64,000 nucleotides of DNA from an uncultured Ruminococcus sp. (GCA_910576995.1 CAJTLC010000008.1:13340-77339); one strand, 5' to 3'. Shown: positions 51,316 through 59,855, counted from the stretch's first letter. Notes: generated from the letters alone by a model not told the origin. Numbers and translations: made by a program.

Positions 51316-51344
51316 ATTATATCCTCTTTTTTCAGAATTGTCAA
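51316..51344 (-). promoter_or_regulatory. Consensus promoter of the structured RNA / lipase operon
   Basis: TTGACA (51339-51344), 17 bases, TATAAT (51316-51321). Divergent from the guaA promoter. Confidence 0.88.
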
Positions 51345-51396
51345 GGAAATTTGTTATGTGATGCAAACTTATATTTTTTTCTGTCGTTTTTTATAC

Positions 51397-51425
51397 TTGA
51401 AATTTATGCGAAAAAATGTTATAAT
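51397..51425 (+). promoter_or_regulatory. Promoter of guaA
   Basis: TTGAAA (51397-51402), 17 bases, TATAAT (51420-51425). The leader is only ~25 bases, so no purine riboswitch is possible. Confidence 0.8.
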
Positions 51426-51456
51426 TATAATGTATTTTATATTCAGGAGGTCAAAT

Positions 51457-53007
51457 ATGGCAAATCAGCTTTGTATAGTCCTCGATTTCGGAGGACAGTA
51501 TAATCAGCTTATCGCGCGGCGCGTTCGTGAATGCGGCGTATATTGTGAAATCAAAAGTTATACCACGCCCATCGAAGAGATAAAGGCTCTCGCTCCCATG
51601 GGAATTATTTTCACGGGAGGTCCGAACAGCGTTTATGAAGAAAGTTCTCCCCATATTTCTAAAGAAATTTTCGAACTGGGAATCCCGATCCTCGGAATCT
51701 GCTACGGCTGTCAGGTAGTCGCTTACACTCTCGGCGGCGAAGTCAGCAGCTGCACCAAAAGCGAATACGGCAAGATTGAGATCGCTCATTCTGGCGGCAA
51801 GCTTTTCGACGAAGTTCCAGAAAAAAGCGTCGTCTGGATGAGCCACACCGATTACGTCAGCAAGCTCCCCGACGGTTTCAAAGTTACCGCAACTTCTGAC
51901 GACTGCCCTGCCGCAGCTTTCGAAAATCCCGAAAAAAAGCTGTACGCCGTTCAGTTCCACCCCGAAGTCACTCACAGCGAATACGGAAAAAATATCCTCC
52001 GCAGCTTTTTGTATAACGTCTGCAATTTCAGCGGCGACTGGGAAATGGATAATTTTATCGACGTTACAGTTGCCAAGCTTCGCGAAGAAATAGGCGATAA
52101 ATCGGTAATTCTCGGACTCTCTGGCGGAGTAGATTCTTCCGTTGCCGCAGGTCTGTTGAGCCGCGCCGTCGGTAAACAGCTCACCTGCGTTTTCGTAGAT
52201 CAGGGGCTTATGCGCAAGGACGAGGGCGATTTCGTCGAGGAAACTTTTACAAAACTCTTCGACATGAATTTTGTCCGCGTAAACTGCAAGGAAAAATTCC
52301 TGACCGCTCTCAAGGGCGTTACCGACCCGGAAAAGAAGCGCAAGATAATCGGCACGGAATTCTACAACGTTTTCTGGGATAAGATTCGTGAACAGGGTAC
52401 GGACGGATTTTTCGCGCAGGGTACTATCTACCCCGACCGCATCGAATCGGGCAAGGGTAATAAATCGGGTCAGGGCAAGACCGACGTCATAAAAACACAT
52501 CATAATATGGTCGAAATGCCCAAAGATATACAGTTTGCAGGCACTATCGAACCTCTTAAAGACTTATTTAAGGACGAAGTGCGCGCAGTCGGCGAAAAAC
52601 TGGGAATCCCTCACGAACTCGTATGGAGACAGCCTTTCCCAGGCCCGGGTCTCGGCGTCAGAATTCTCGGTGAGATAACCGAAGAAAAAATAAAAGTTCT
52701 TCAGGAAGCCGACGCCGTTTTCCGCGATGAGATAGCAAAAAGCGGCATCGAAAGCGAACTTCGTCAGTTCTTCGCAGTTCTCCCCGACGTCCGCACCGTA
52801 GGCGTTATGGGCGATCACCGTACATACGATCACCTTATCGCCATTCGAGCGATCACCACCGACGATTTCATGACCGCCGACTGGGCGCGCATCCCTTACG
52901 ATATTCTCGCGCGCGTCTCCAATCGCCTTACCAACGAAGTCGATCACGTCAACCGCGTGGTTTATGATATTACTTCAAAGCCTCCGGGAACTGTGGAGTG
53001 GGAATAA
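51457..53007 (+). CDS. guaA: GMP synthase (glutamine-hydrolysing)
   Basis: 516 residues. The class-I glutamine amidotransferase domain has Cys in GICYGCQVVAYTLGG and His/Glu in VQFHPEVTHS. The PP-loop ATP pyrophosphatase domain has GLSGGVDSSVAAGLLSRA, and the C-terminal dimer domain ends HVNRVVYDITSKPPGTVEWE. It converts XMP to GMP. The start at 51457 is set by CAGGAGG; the frame is open further upstream but crosses the promoter. Confidence 0.98.
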   Translation: MANQLCIVLDFGGQYNQLIARRVRECGVYCEIKSYTTPIEEIKALAPMGIIFTGGPNSVYEESSPHISKEIFELGIPILGICYGCQVVAYTLGGEVSSCTKSEYGKIEIAHSGGKLFDEVPEKSVVWMSHTDYVSKLPDGFKVTATSDDCPAAAFENPEKKLYAVQFHPEVTHSEYGKNILRSFLYNVCNFSGDWEMDNFIDVTVAKLREEIGDKSVILGLSGGVDSSVAAGLLSRAVGKQLTCVFVDQGLMRKDEGDFVEETFTKLFDMNFVRVNCKEKFLTALKGVTDPEKKRKIIGTEFYNVFWDKIREQGTDGFFAQGTIYPDRIESGKGNKSGQGKTDVIKTHHNMVEMPKDIQFAGTIEPLKDLFKDEVRAVGEKLGIPHELVWRQPFPGPGLGVRILGEITEEKIKVLQEADAVFRDEIAKSGIESELRQFFAVLPDVRTVGVMGDHRTYDHLIAIRAITTDDFMTADWARIPYDILARVSNRLTNEVDHVNRVVYDITSKPPGTVEWE

Positions 53008-53117
53008 TAAAATTATGCTCGAAAATCCGCACATCTTCCCTATGAATACAAGTTCTAAAATTGGCACGAATAAATATACTGAACAGGCTCTTAGATAAAA
53101 TTTTTTAGGAGGTAATT

Positions 53118-53468
53118 ATGGAAGATACCATAAACAATGAATGCAGCGTTCATCAGGATATAATCGACAAAGTTGCAAAGGCGATGCCCGAAGAATCCCT
53201 TTTTTACGACGCCGCCGACTTGCTTAAAGTTTTTGGCGATCCTACAAGAATACGCATGATCTATGTTCTTGGTCAAAGTGAAATGTGCGTCTGCGATATC
53301 GCGAAACTGCTCAATATGACTCAATCGGCTATTTCTCACCAGCTGCGCGTTCTTAAGCAGGCAAGGCTCGTTAAGGCTCGTCGAAGCGGAAAAACTATAT
53401 TTTACTCTCTTTGCGACGACCATGTACAGAAAATTTTTTACTGCGCAATGGAACATATTATGGAATAA
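53118..53468 (+). CDS. ArsR/SmtB-family metal-sensing repressor
   Basis: 116 residues. The winged-helix core is LLKVFGDPTRIRMIYVLGQSEMCVCDIAKLLNMTQSAISHQLRVLKQARLVKARRSGKTIFYSL. CVC in the alpha-3 helix matches the CadC/ArsR thiolate site. The C-terminal helix carries D-x-H, His 11 and Glu 14 residues later (DDHVQKIFYCAMEHIME), the spacing of the SmtB/ZiaR alpha-5 zinc site. An N-terminal Cys and His (ECSVHQD) could complete a second site. Two bases separate it from the amidohydrolase gene. Zn or Cd sensing is inferred. Confidence 0.9.
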   Translation: MEDTINNECSVHQDIIDKVAKAMPEESLFYDAADLLKVFGDPTRIRMIYVLGQSEMCVCDIAKLLNMTQSAISHQLRVLKQARLVKARRSGKTIFYSLCDDHVQKIFYCAMEHIME

Positions 53469-53470
53469 TT

Positions 53471-54301
53471 ATGAAGTATTTTGACTTTCACACCCACGCT
53501 TTTGCAGATTTTCTCGCGCCGCGCGCCATGAAATCTCTCTCCGCGTCGGCTAAAAGTCCGCAAACGCCTGATATTTCGCCATGTACCGACGGAACTCTCA
53601 GCGGACTGAAAAATCTTGCGCAACGACGCGGCATTTCAGAATTTATGATCCTGCCGATCGCGACCAAACCCTCGCAGCAGACTCCAATAAACAAATGGGC
53701 TGCCAACATTATGGGAGGCGGAATTTACTGCTGCGGCTCTATCCATCCCGACGCCGCGGACGCTCTCGAAGAATTGGAACGTATCAAATCTCTCGGGCTT
53801 ATCGGAGTAAAATTTCATTCGGAATATCAGAAATTCCGCCCCGACGAGAAGCGAATGATGCCCATCTATCAGAAAATTTCCGATCTCGGATTGATCGCGG
53901 TATTCCATGGAGGCTGGGATCCTTTCGGCGAGGGCGACGTTCGTGCAGCTCCGAAGAGTTTTGCCAATATTGCCGAACTTTTCCCAAATATGACTATCGT
54001 CGCCGCTCATCTGGGCGGAATGCTGCTTTTTGACGATGTTGAACGGTATATTGCGGGAAAATTCCGGAACATCTACCTTGATACAGGAGTTGTGGCGAAT
54101 TACATCGAAGATAGTCAGCTTTTGCGTATCATAAAAAATCACGGCACAGACAGGATCCTTTTTGCAAGCGACGCTCCTTGGGACGATCCGGCGAATGAAA
54201 TGGCAATGCTCGGCAGATTATCGCTTAGCGCGGAAGAATTGGAAATGATCTGTTTCAGAAATGCGGAAAATTTGATAAAAAGCACAAATCAATTCATATA
54301 A
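53471..54301 (+). CDS. TIM-barrel amidohydrolase (COG2159-like)
   Basis: 276 residues. Metal-ligand motifs of the amidohydrolase barrel: YFDFHTHAF at the first strand, VKFHSEYQ, AVFHGGW, VAAHLGG and FASDAPWDDP with the catalytic Asp. The uracil/decarboxylase-like COG2159 group is the nearest type I recognise; substrate unknown. The ATG is two bases after the repressor stop. Co-transcription with a metal sensor suggests metal-responsive expression. Confidence 0.88.
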   Translation: MKYFDFHTHAFADFLAPRAMKSLSASAKSPQTPDISPCTDGTLSGLKNLAQRRGISEFMILPIATKPSQQTPINKWAANIMGGGIYCCGSIHPDAADALEELERIKSLGLIGVKFHSEYQKFRPDEKRMMPIYQKISDLGLIAVFHGGWDPFGEGDVRAAPKSFANIAELFPNMTIVAAHLGGMLLFDDVERYIAGKFRNIYLDTGVVANYIEDSQLLRIIKNHGTDRILFASDAPWDDPANEMAMLGRLSLSAEELEMICFRNAENLIKSTNQFI

Positions 54302-54396
54302 AATTAACTCATATATATAGATTTAATAACATTAATATATAAAAAATATGATAAAATAATTATAGAAATACTGCGAAAAATCTGCAAACATATTAT

Positions 54397-54558
54397 AGAC
54401 CTGTTCTAAAACCGTAGAAGTGCCGAATGGCGCAGGATTTTTGCGGCAGGCAAAGTCAATTTTCCGCAGGAATACTTTGTATATTTCAAGGAAAATTGAT
54501 GAAGCATGACGCGAAAAAAACAAGTCAGGCGGTGCTTCGCAGATTTTAGAACAGGTCT
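54397..54558. repeat. 162-bp palindromic element (family A)
   Basis: Terminal inverted repeats AGACCTGTTCTAAAA/TTTTAGAACAGGTCT with TA on both sides. The interior is near-identical to the inverted copy at 8789-8940. It lies upstream of the CPBP gene and would be in or near its promoter. Confidence 0.9.
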
Positions 54559-54619
54559 AATGTACAGAGCCGTCAGGCGGCTTTGTGCGGTGTTGCATAA
54601 AAGAAAGAGGGGCGTCGGA

Positions 54620-55771
54620 TTGGCTGATAAAAACAATATGATAAACGTTATAGACGAGTTTGACTATTCCACGCAAGGCGGCGCCTATAACGAAAGTTTC
54701 CGGAAATGGCGCAAAAAAAAAGATAATGCCTACGCTTACAGTTTTGAAAAAAATCAAAACGAGATCGTATACGTTGATGGGCGCGGTTTTATTGAAAAAT
54801 CGGCTGTTGAAGCTGAAAAAAACGTTCTGAGCCGAATTTTTAATAAGGTCGGACTTGCCATGTTGATATGGATAGCGTTCGACGATGTTATATGCCGCAT
54901 AACAGTTTCCGTACTGGATATTTGCGGAGTAAATATACATACAAACTTTTTTAGTTCAATGATATACGGCGGAAACGTCGAAATGGCTGCGGTTCTTATA
55001 GTCAGCGCGCTTATAAAAATGACTGTGCCTCTAATATTTCTGCACTGCGTTTTTAAATTGCCGAGACGCGCCGAAATAATGCACAAAATGAACGACCCGA
55101 AAGCCCTTATCGGCGCTATTGCCATGACTTTCATAGTCTGTACAGCCGTCAGCATACCGACTGCTTACTCAAGCGAGACAAAGGAATTTTATGAGATATT
55201 CAGCGGTCTGGACGCCGATGTCTCCGTGTGGACGCAAAAGGAATTTGTTATCTACACAGTTTTTCATGTAATCATTCTTCCAATCATTTCGGAACTTTTC
55301 TTCCGCGGTGCAATGTTCAATGTTCTGCGGCAGTTCGGCGATCTTTTTGCAGTTATTATGACGTCCCTCATCGCAGGAATGCTCACTCAGGATCTGCGCT
55401 CGATGCCTGCCGTTATACTCATCTCCCTTGTTTCTTCATTTGGAATGCTCGGCAGCGGAACTATTTTTACAGCAATAGCTGTCAACATCGTATATAAAAT
55501 GTACGATCTCACATTAATAATAATCGAAAACGATCACACGTCGAAGATGCCGTTGTCACGCAATATTTTCATGATTCTTGCATTACTTGTTGGAGTAGCG
55601 ATGCTTGCGGTTTACAGAAAGACGGCTTCAGACGCTGCGAAAAAGAAGATCGCCGGATACGCTTCGGAATTGTCGCAGGGAATGCGCATTCTGCACTCCG
55701 CCAAAACATTCCCGTTTTCAGCGGTTGCGTCACTTTGCCTGCTTTCAGCTGTAATAAGGGCGGTGCTGTAA
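54620..55771 (+). CDS. CPBP-like membrane protein with degenerate protease motif
   Basis: 383 residues with about eight membrane helices after an ~85-residue cytoplasmic head. The CPBP (Abi/CAAX-like protease) motif 1 is present as SELFFRGAMFNVLRQ, but the first Glu of EExxxR is Ser. Motif 2 (usually FxxxH) reads IAGMLTQDL without the His. Catalysis is therefore doubtful. Start: TTG at 54620 seven bases after GAGGGG; the next ATG (54638) has no site, and the open frame upstream lies in the palindromic element. Overlaps tadA by one base (TAATG). Confidence 0.8.
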   Translation: MADKNNMINVIDEFDYSTQGGAYNESFRKWRKKKDNAYAYSFEKNQNEIVYVDGRGFIEKSAVEAEKNVLSRIFNKVGLAMLIWIAFDDVICRITVSVLDICGVNIHTNFFSSMIYGGNVEMAAVLIVSALIKMTVPLIFLHCVFKLPRRAEIMHKMNDPKALIGAIAMTFIVCTAVSIPTAYSSETKEFYEIFSGLDADVSVWTQKEFVIYTVFHVIILPIISELFFRGAMFNVLRQFGDLFAVIMTSLIAGMLTQDLRSMPAVILISLVSSFGMLGSGTIFTAIAVNIVYKMYDLTLIIIENDHTSKMPLSRNIFMILALLVGVAMLAVYRKTASDAAKKKIAGYASELSQGMRILHSAKTFPFSAVASLCLLSAVIRAVL

Positions 55772-56229
55772 TGAGCAAATATATGGAAAGAGCGCTGGAA
55801 CTGGCGCGTATTGCATATGAAGAGGGCGAAGTTCCCGTAGGCGCGGTCGTCGTTAAGAGGTCAACGGGCGAAATTATCGGAGAAGGGCGCAATAAACGGG
55901 AAAATTCCCGAAACGCTCTCGCTCATGCCGAGATCATCGCCATTGACGAAGCCTGCAAAAAAATGGGCGGCTGGCGGCTTCCCGACTGCGCGATATATGT
56001 TACTCTCGAACCTTGTCCCATGTGCTGCGGAGCTATCATTAATTCGCGGATAGACGACGTTTATTTCGGCGCATTCGATAAAAAAAGCGGCGCTGTAGAA
56101 TCAGTTCAGAAGATGTTCAGTCTGCCGTATAATCATAGACCCACGATATACAGCGGAATTTGTCAATGCCGATGCAGCGGGCTGCTGTCGGATTTTTTCC
56201 GTGAGCTACGGCAGAAACGTCAAAAATAA
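55771..56229 (+). CDS. tadA: tRNA adenosine(34) deaminase TadA
   Basis: 152 residues. It converts A34 to inosine in tRNA-Arg(ACG). Zinc and catalytic motifs: NALAHAEIIAID (HAE) and LEPCPMCCGAI (PCxxC). The family opening MSKYMERALELARIAYEEGEVPVGAVVV fixes the start at 55771, overlapping the TAA of the CPBP gene. Translational coupling is likely. Confidence 0.96.
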   Translation: MSKYMERALELARIAYEEGEVPVGAVVVKRSTGEIIGEGRNKRENSRNALAHAEIIAIDEACKKMGGWRLPDCAIYVTLEPCPMCCGAIINSRIDDVYFGAFDKKSGAVESVQKMFSLPYNHRPTIYSGICQCRCSGLLSDFFRELRQKRQK

Positions 56230-56253
56230 TTTACAAGAGGTAGTAATGATCAA

Positions 56254-57264
56254 ATGCTGATTTTAGGTATAGAAAGCTCCTGCGACGAGACCGCGGCGAG
56301 CGTTTGCGAGGACTGCCGCGTCATAAGATCGTCAGTCGTTTCAACTCAGATCGAAGAACATAAAAAATACGGCGGCGTAGTTCCCGAAATAGCTTCGCGC
56401 CGTCACTGTGAAAATATTCTGGGAGTCGTCCGAAAATCCCTTGACGACGCGAAAATTTCCCTTGCCGATCTTGACGGGATAGCCGTTACTTATGCGCCCG
56501 GACTTATCGGCGCGCTTCTTGTGGGCGTAAATTTTGCCAAGGCGCTTGCTTTTGCAGCGGAAAAACCGCTTATTCCCGTACATCATATTGCCGGTCATAT
56601 TGCCGCAAATTACATCTGCCACCCCGATCTTGAACCGCCTTATCTCTGCATCGTGGCAAGCGGCGCGCATAGTCATCTTATAGAAGTTCTCAGTTATACG
56701 AAATTCCGCGTTATCGGCAGAACCAGAGATGACGCGGCAGGCGAATGTTTTGATAAATGCGCTCGTGCAATGGGATTCCCCTATCCGGGCGGCGTTCATA
56801 TTGATAAGGCAGCCGAATCAGGCAATCCTTCGGCGTTTAAACTTCCCAGACCAATAGTTGCGGGCAGCGAATTTGATTTCAGCTTTTCGGGGCTGAAAAC
56901 TTCGGTTATCAATCTGCTTCATCACGCTGAACAAAAGGGCGAATCTATTAATAAAAACGATCTTTCCGCTTCCGTTCAGTCAACTATTGCCGAAATAATT
57001 ACCGATAAGACTATGCTTGCCGCCGAGCGTTGCGGCTATAAAAAGATCGCTCTCGCAGGCGGAGTTTCTGCAAATTCGGGAATACGTTCTGCTTTGTCGG
57101 CAGCGTGCGGCGACAGGGGATTCGATTTCTATATGCCCGAAAAACAGCTTTGCGGCGACAACGGAGCAATGATCGCCTGTCAGGGAAGTTATAATTTTAT
57201 TGCCGGAATCCGCGCAGATGAAAGCCTGAATGCTGCGGCTACACTGTCGTTAGATGAAATTTAG
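56254..57264 (+). CDS. tsaD: tRNA threonylcarbamoyltransferase TsaD
   Basis: 336 residues. Makes t6A37 with TsaB/E. Family motifs: LGIESSCDETAASV, GVVPEIASRRHCENI, VHHIAGHIAAN with metal His residues, GECFDKCARAMGFPYPGG and ALAGGVSANSGIR. The loop usually reading SGGHS/T is SGAHSHL here. The ATG at 56254 sits 13 bases after GAGG. An ATG five bases after that site opens a four-codon frame that ends overlapping the tsaD start. Confidence 0.96.
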   Translation: MLILGIESSCDETAASVCEDCRVIRSSVVSTQIEEHKKYGGVVPEIASRRHCENILGVVRKSLDDAKISLADLDGIAVTYAPGLIGALLVGVNFAKALAFAAEKPLIPVHHIAGHIAANYICHPDLEPPYLCIVASGAHSHLIEVLSYTKFRVIGRTRDDAAGECFDKCARAMGFPYPGGVHIDKAAESGNPSAFKLPRPIVAGSEFDFSFSGLKTSVINLLHHAEQKGESINKNDLSASVQSTIAEIITDKTMLAAERCGYKKIALAGGVSANSGIRSALSAACGDRGFDFYMPEKQLCGDNGAMIACQGSYNFIAGIRADESLNAAATLSLDEI

Positions 57265-57328
57265 GACTTGTTTTTACAAGATCAGCGCGCGTCTTGTGAA
57301 GAAAGTTCTTAGAAGTTCGGAGGAAAAA

Positions 57329-58030
57329 ATGAAAAGGATCTTATTGAATATTATTGCGGTTTGCGGCATTGCAGCCGTACTTACAAGCTGCGGAGACAAG
57401 CCTGTTTACGATGAAAACGGCAGCAGGACAAGCAGCGGCAAAATTGATTCCGACCTTGTCGGAATGTGGTCGAACGGCAACAGCGGCTACAAATTCGATG
57501 AGAACGGCAAAGCTTCGCTGATCATGGATTTTTCGTCGATCATGGGATTTAAGGACGACGGCACATTCAATGCGAACGGTCAGCAGCTTGATAAAGACAA
57601 AATTGTCGTCGACGGCGATAATATCCGCATCTACAACGATTTCACGGATCCCGAAACAGGCGTGGAAAGCGAAGTGGATTTTCTCGTAATGAAAAGCAAA
57701 GGCGACATTGATACCGGCACCTATAACGGCTCTTACGAGGTTTTAGGCGGCGGACTTATGGAATTTGTCGCGTCAAGACTGAATGTGGATTCCAATATTC
57801 TCACTGTGGAAGCCGACTTTGCAGACGACTCGGCTATTGTGAACGTGCTGGATTTTCTTGATTACGACGCAAAAGACGGAGAACTTAAAATGTTCAATCC
57901 GAATTTTTCATATGTAAACGAAGAAGCCGACGGTTTGAATTACACTTATACAATAGACGGCGATAATCTCACGATGATCTATGCAGATACGGGCGGAAAA
58001 GAGGAATACAGCCGTGTTAAGGAAAATTAA
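57329..58030 (+). CDS. Lipoprotein of unknown function, paralogue 1
   Basis: 233 residues. Lipobox VLTSCGDK near residue 20. The mature domain begins DLVGMWSNGNSGYKFDENGKASLIMDFSS and is beta-rich to the end. The gene at 58014 has the same layout (LLGEWYNDSIGGSFKFSENDQMYLLVDL type start), so the two arose by duplication. The start at 57329 is six bases after GGAGG. Family unknown; the lipocalin-like start (GxW) suggests a beta-barrel binding fold. Confidence 0.8.
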   Translation: MKRILLNIIAVCGIAAVLTSCGDKPVYDENGSRTSSGKIDSDLVGMWSNGNSGYKFDENGKASLIMDFSSIMGFKDDGTFNANGQQLDKDKIVVDGDNIRIYNDFTDPETGVESEVDFLVMKSKGDIDTGTYNGSYEVLGGGLMEFVASRLNVDSNILTVEADFADDSAIVNVLDFLDYDAKDGELKMFNPNFSYVNEEADGLNYTYTIDGDNLTMIYADTGGKEEYSRVKEN

Positions 58031-58679
58031 AGTTATCTTCGCCTTTACAGCCGCTGCCGCTGTCCTTTCATCATGTACAGATTCTATGGAAGAATCTTCA
58101 GCAAGACCATATAATAAAACTGAAATTCTCGGCGAATGGTACAATGACAGCATCGGCGGTTCGTTTAAATTCAGCGAAAACGACCAAATGTACCTGCTTG
58201 TCGATCTTAGTGAAACGATGACGATCGACAGCGAGGGCAACGTTCAAATGACCAGTTCCGGCAAGCCTTTTTCGGGAGAATCCGAATACGACGGCAAAAC
58301 ATTTACATTCAGCGCAGACGGCGAAAACGGTATGATAAACGTGCTTACAATGGAGCGCGCAGGAGAATCCTCCGACTCTATATACGGCGAATATACGCTG
58401 AAAAGCGGGATTTTGTCAGATCAGCTGACGGAGCGTTTCGGCGATTCCGACGGTCGGTATTCCATGATAATCGGCGAAACTTCTGTAATTACCGAGATCG
58501 AAATGTGTTCGTACACGGCTGAAAACGGCATTCTGAATCTTTCGGGCAGCGACCTGAAAATTTTCGGAGCAGAGGGCGATAATGATATCGTCTATGATTT
58601 CGCCGTTCAGAATGACGTCCTCACCCTTTCCCGCGGCGGAACTGTCATGTCGTTCGCTAAAGTTGCGGAAGATCAATAG
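58014..58679 (+). CDS. Lipoprotein of unknown function, paralogue 2
   Basis: 221 residues, starting at GTG 58014 with AAGAGG nine bases upstream, overlapping the previous gene by 17 bases. Lipobox LSSCTDS near residue 20. EILGEWYNDSIGGSFKFSENDQMYLLVDLSETM aligns with the paralogue upstream, as does the closing hydrophobic-polar pattern. GTG start and overlap point to translational coupling of the pair. Confidence 0.78.
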   Translation: MLRKIKVIFAFTAAAAVLSSCTDSMEESSARPYNKTEILGEWYNDSIGGSFKFSENDQMYLLVDLSETMTIDSEGNVQMTSSGKPFSGESEYDGKTFTFSADGENGMINVLTMERAGESSDSIYGEYTLKSGILSDQLTERFGDSDGRYSMIIGETSVITEIEMCSYTAENGILNLSGSDLKIFGAEGDNDIVYDFAVQNDVLTLSRGGTVMSFAKVAEDQ

Positions 58680-58706
58680 TTAATATAAAAAAATAAATAC
58701 AAGCTA

Positions 58707-58735
58707 TTGACAACTCCCCGAAGATATGATATAAT
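58707..58735 (+). promoter_or_regulatory. Promoter of rplJ-rplL
   Basis: TTGACA (58707-58712), 17 bases, TATAAT (58730-58735). Confidence 0.88.
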
Positions 58736-58741
58736 TTTATT

Positions 58742-58870
58742 GTTGTAAATTCAACAGCTTATATCGTATTCTAAAGACAGCAGGCAGATTTTTCGTAAGT
58801 CCCGCCGAGGAATTGCAAATGATAGACTTATCATGTCCTTTCCGTGCTGTCGGCAAAGGACGTTTTTATT
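58742..58870 (+). ncRNA. Ribosomal protein L10 leader with attenuator
   Basis: Typical L10-leader order: AAAGACAGCAGG, CCCGCCGAGGAATTGCAAATGATAGAC, then CCTTTCCGTGCTGTC. The 3' part forms a terminator (GTCCTTT/AAAGGAC, 58835-58861, then TTTTT). In Bacillus-type leaders, the L10(L12)4 complex binds and represses by this route. Confidence 0.88.
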
Positions 58871-58913
58871 GCACTTCGAATACGATAACATTTTATTCGG
58901 AGGTGAATACACA

Positions 58914-59426
58914 ATGCCAAGCAATTCAGTTCTCGAAGCTAAAAAAGCTAAGGTTGAGCAGCTTACCGATCTCATCAAAAACTCTGTAGCAGGCGTTCTC
59001 GTTGACTATAAGGGCATCACTGTTGAGGAGGATACAAAGCTCAGAAAGGAACTTCGCGAAGCCGGCGTTAACTACTTCGTAGAAAAGAACACCATGCTTC
59101 TCCGCGCTTTCAAAAACTGCGGTATCGAAGGTTTTGAGGAGTGCTTGAACGGTACGACCGCTATCGCTCTCTCAAACGACGACCAGACTGCTCCCGCTCG
59201 TATTCTCGGCAAGTTCGCTGAAAAGGCAGGAGACGAAAAGTTCAATCTCAAGGCAGGCTATGTTGAAGGTGAAGTTTACGATCAGGCTGGAGTTATCGCT
59301 CTTTCCAAGATTCCTTCAAAGGATGTACTGCTCGCTCAGCTCGTTGGCTCTCTCCAGGGTCCCATGCAGAAGCTCGCAGCTGTTATCAAGGCAGTTGCAG
59401 ACAAGAAATCAGAGGAAGCTGCCTGA
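58914..59426 (+). CDS. rplJ: 50S ribosomal protein L10
   Basis: 170 residues. VLEAKKAKVEQLTDLIKNSVAGVLVDYKGITVEEDTKLRKELREAGVNYFVEKNTMLLRAF is the L10 N-terminal domain. The C-terminal helix that carries L12 dimers ends AAVIKAVADKKSEEAA. GGAGGTGA precedes the ATG at 58914. Expression is under the L10 leader. Confidence 0.97.
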   Translation: MPSNSVLEAKKAKVEQLTDLIKNSVAGVLVDYKGITVEEDTKLRKELREAGVNYFVEKNTMLLRAFKNCGIEGFEECLNGTTAIALSNDDQTAPARILGKFAEKAGDEKFNLKAGYVEGEVYDQAGVIALSKIPSKDVLLAQLVGSLQGPMQKLAAVIKAVADKKSEEAA

Positions 59427-59483
59427 TTTCTGTAGTATTTTTGAATTATCAGCTTAAAAATTAATTTAAAGGAGATTATTATC

Positions 59484-59855
59484 ATGGCTTCAGAGAAGAT
59501 CACAAATTTTGTTGAAGAAATCAAGACTCTTTCCGTTCTCGAACTCGCAGAGCTCGTAGACGCTATCCAGGAGGAATTCGGCGTAACAGCAATGGTTGCT
59601 GCTGCTCCTACAGCCGGCGGCGCTGGCGCTGCTGAGGCTGCTAAGACTGAATTCGACGTAGTTCTCACATCATTCGGCGACGCTAAGATGGCTGTTATCA
59701 AGTGCGCTAAGGAAGCTCTCGGTCTCGGTCTTAAGGAAGCTAAGGAAGTTGTTGAGTCAGCTCCTAAGGCTATCAAGGAAGGCGTTTCTGAGGCAGAAGC
59801 TAACGAACTCAAGGAAAAGTTCGAGGCTGCCGGCGCTACAATCGAAATCAAGTAA
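59484..59855 (+). CDS. rplL: 50S ribosomal protein L7/L12
   Basis: 123 residues. The N-terminal dimerisation domain (KITNFVEEIKTLSVLELAELVDAIQEEFGV), an Ala/Gly hinge (AAAPTAGGAGAAEA) and the C-terminal factor-binding domain (EFDVVLTSFGDAKMAVIKCAKEALGLGLKEAKEVVESAP) are complete. AAAGGAG precedes the ATG. Confidence 0.98.
   Translation: MASEKITNFVEEIKTLSVLELAELVDAIQEEFGVTAMVAAAPTAGGAGAAEAAKTEFDVVLTSFGDAKMAVIKCAKEALGLGLKEAKEVVESAPKAIKEGVSEAEANELKEKFEAAGATIEIK

Noticed and set aside
51345..51456. Purine riboswitch before guaA
   Set aside because: The guaA promoter is so close to the start that the leader is about 25 bases.
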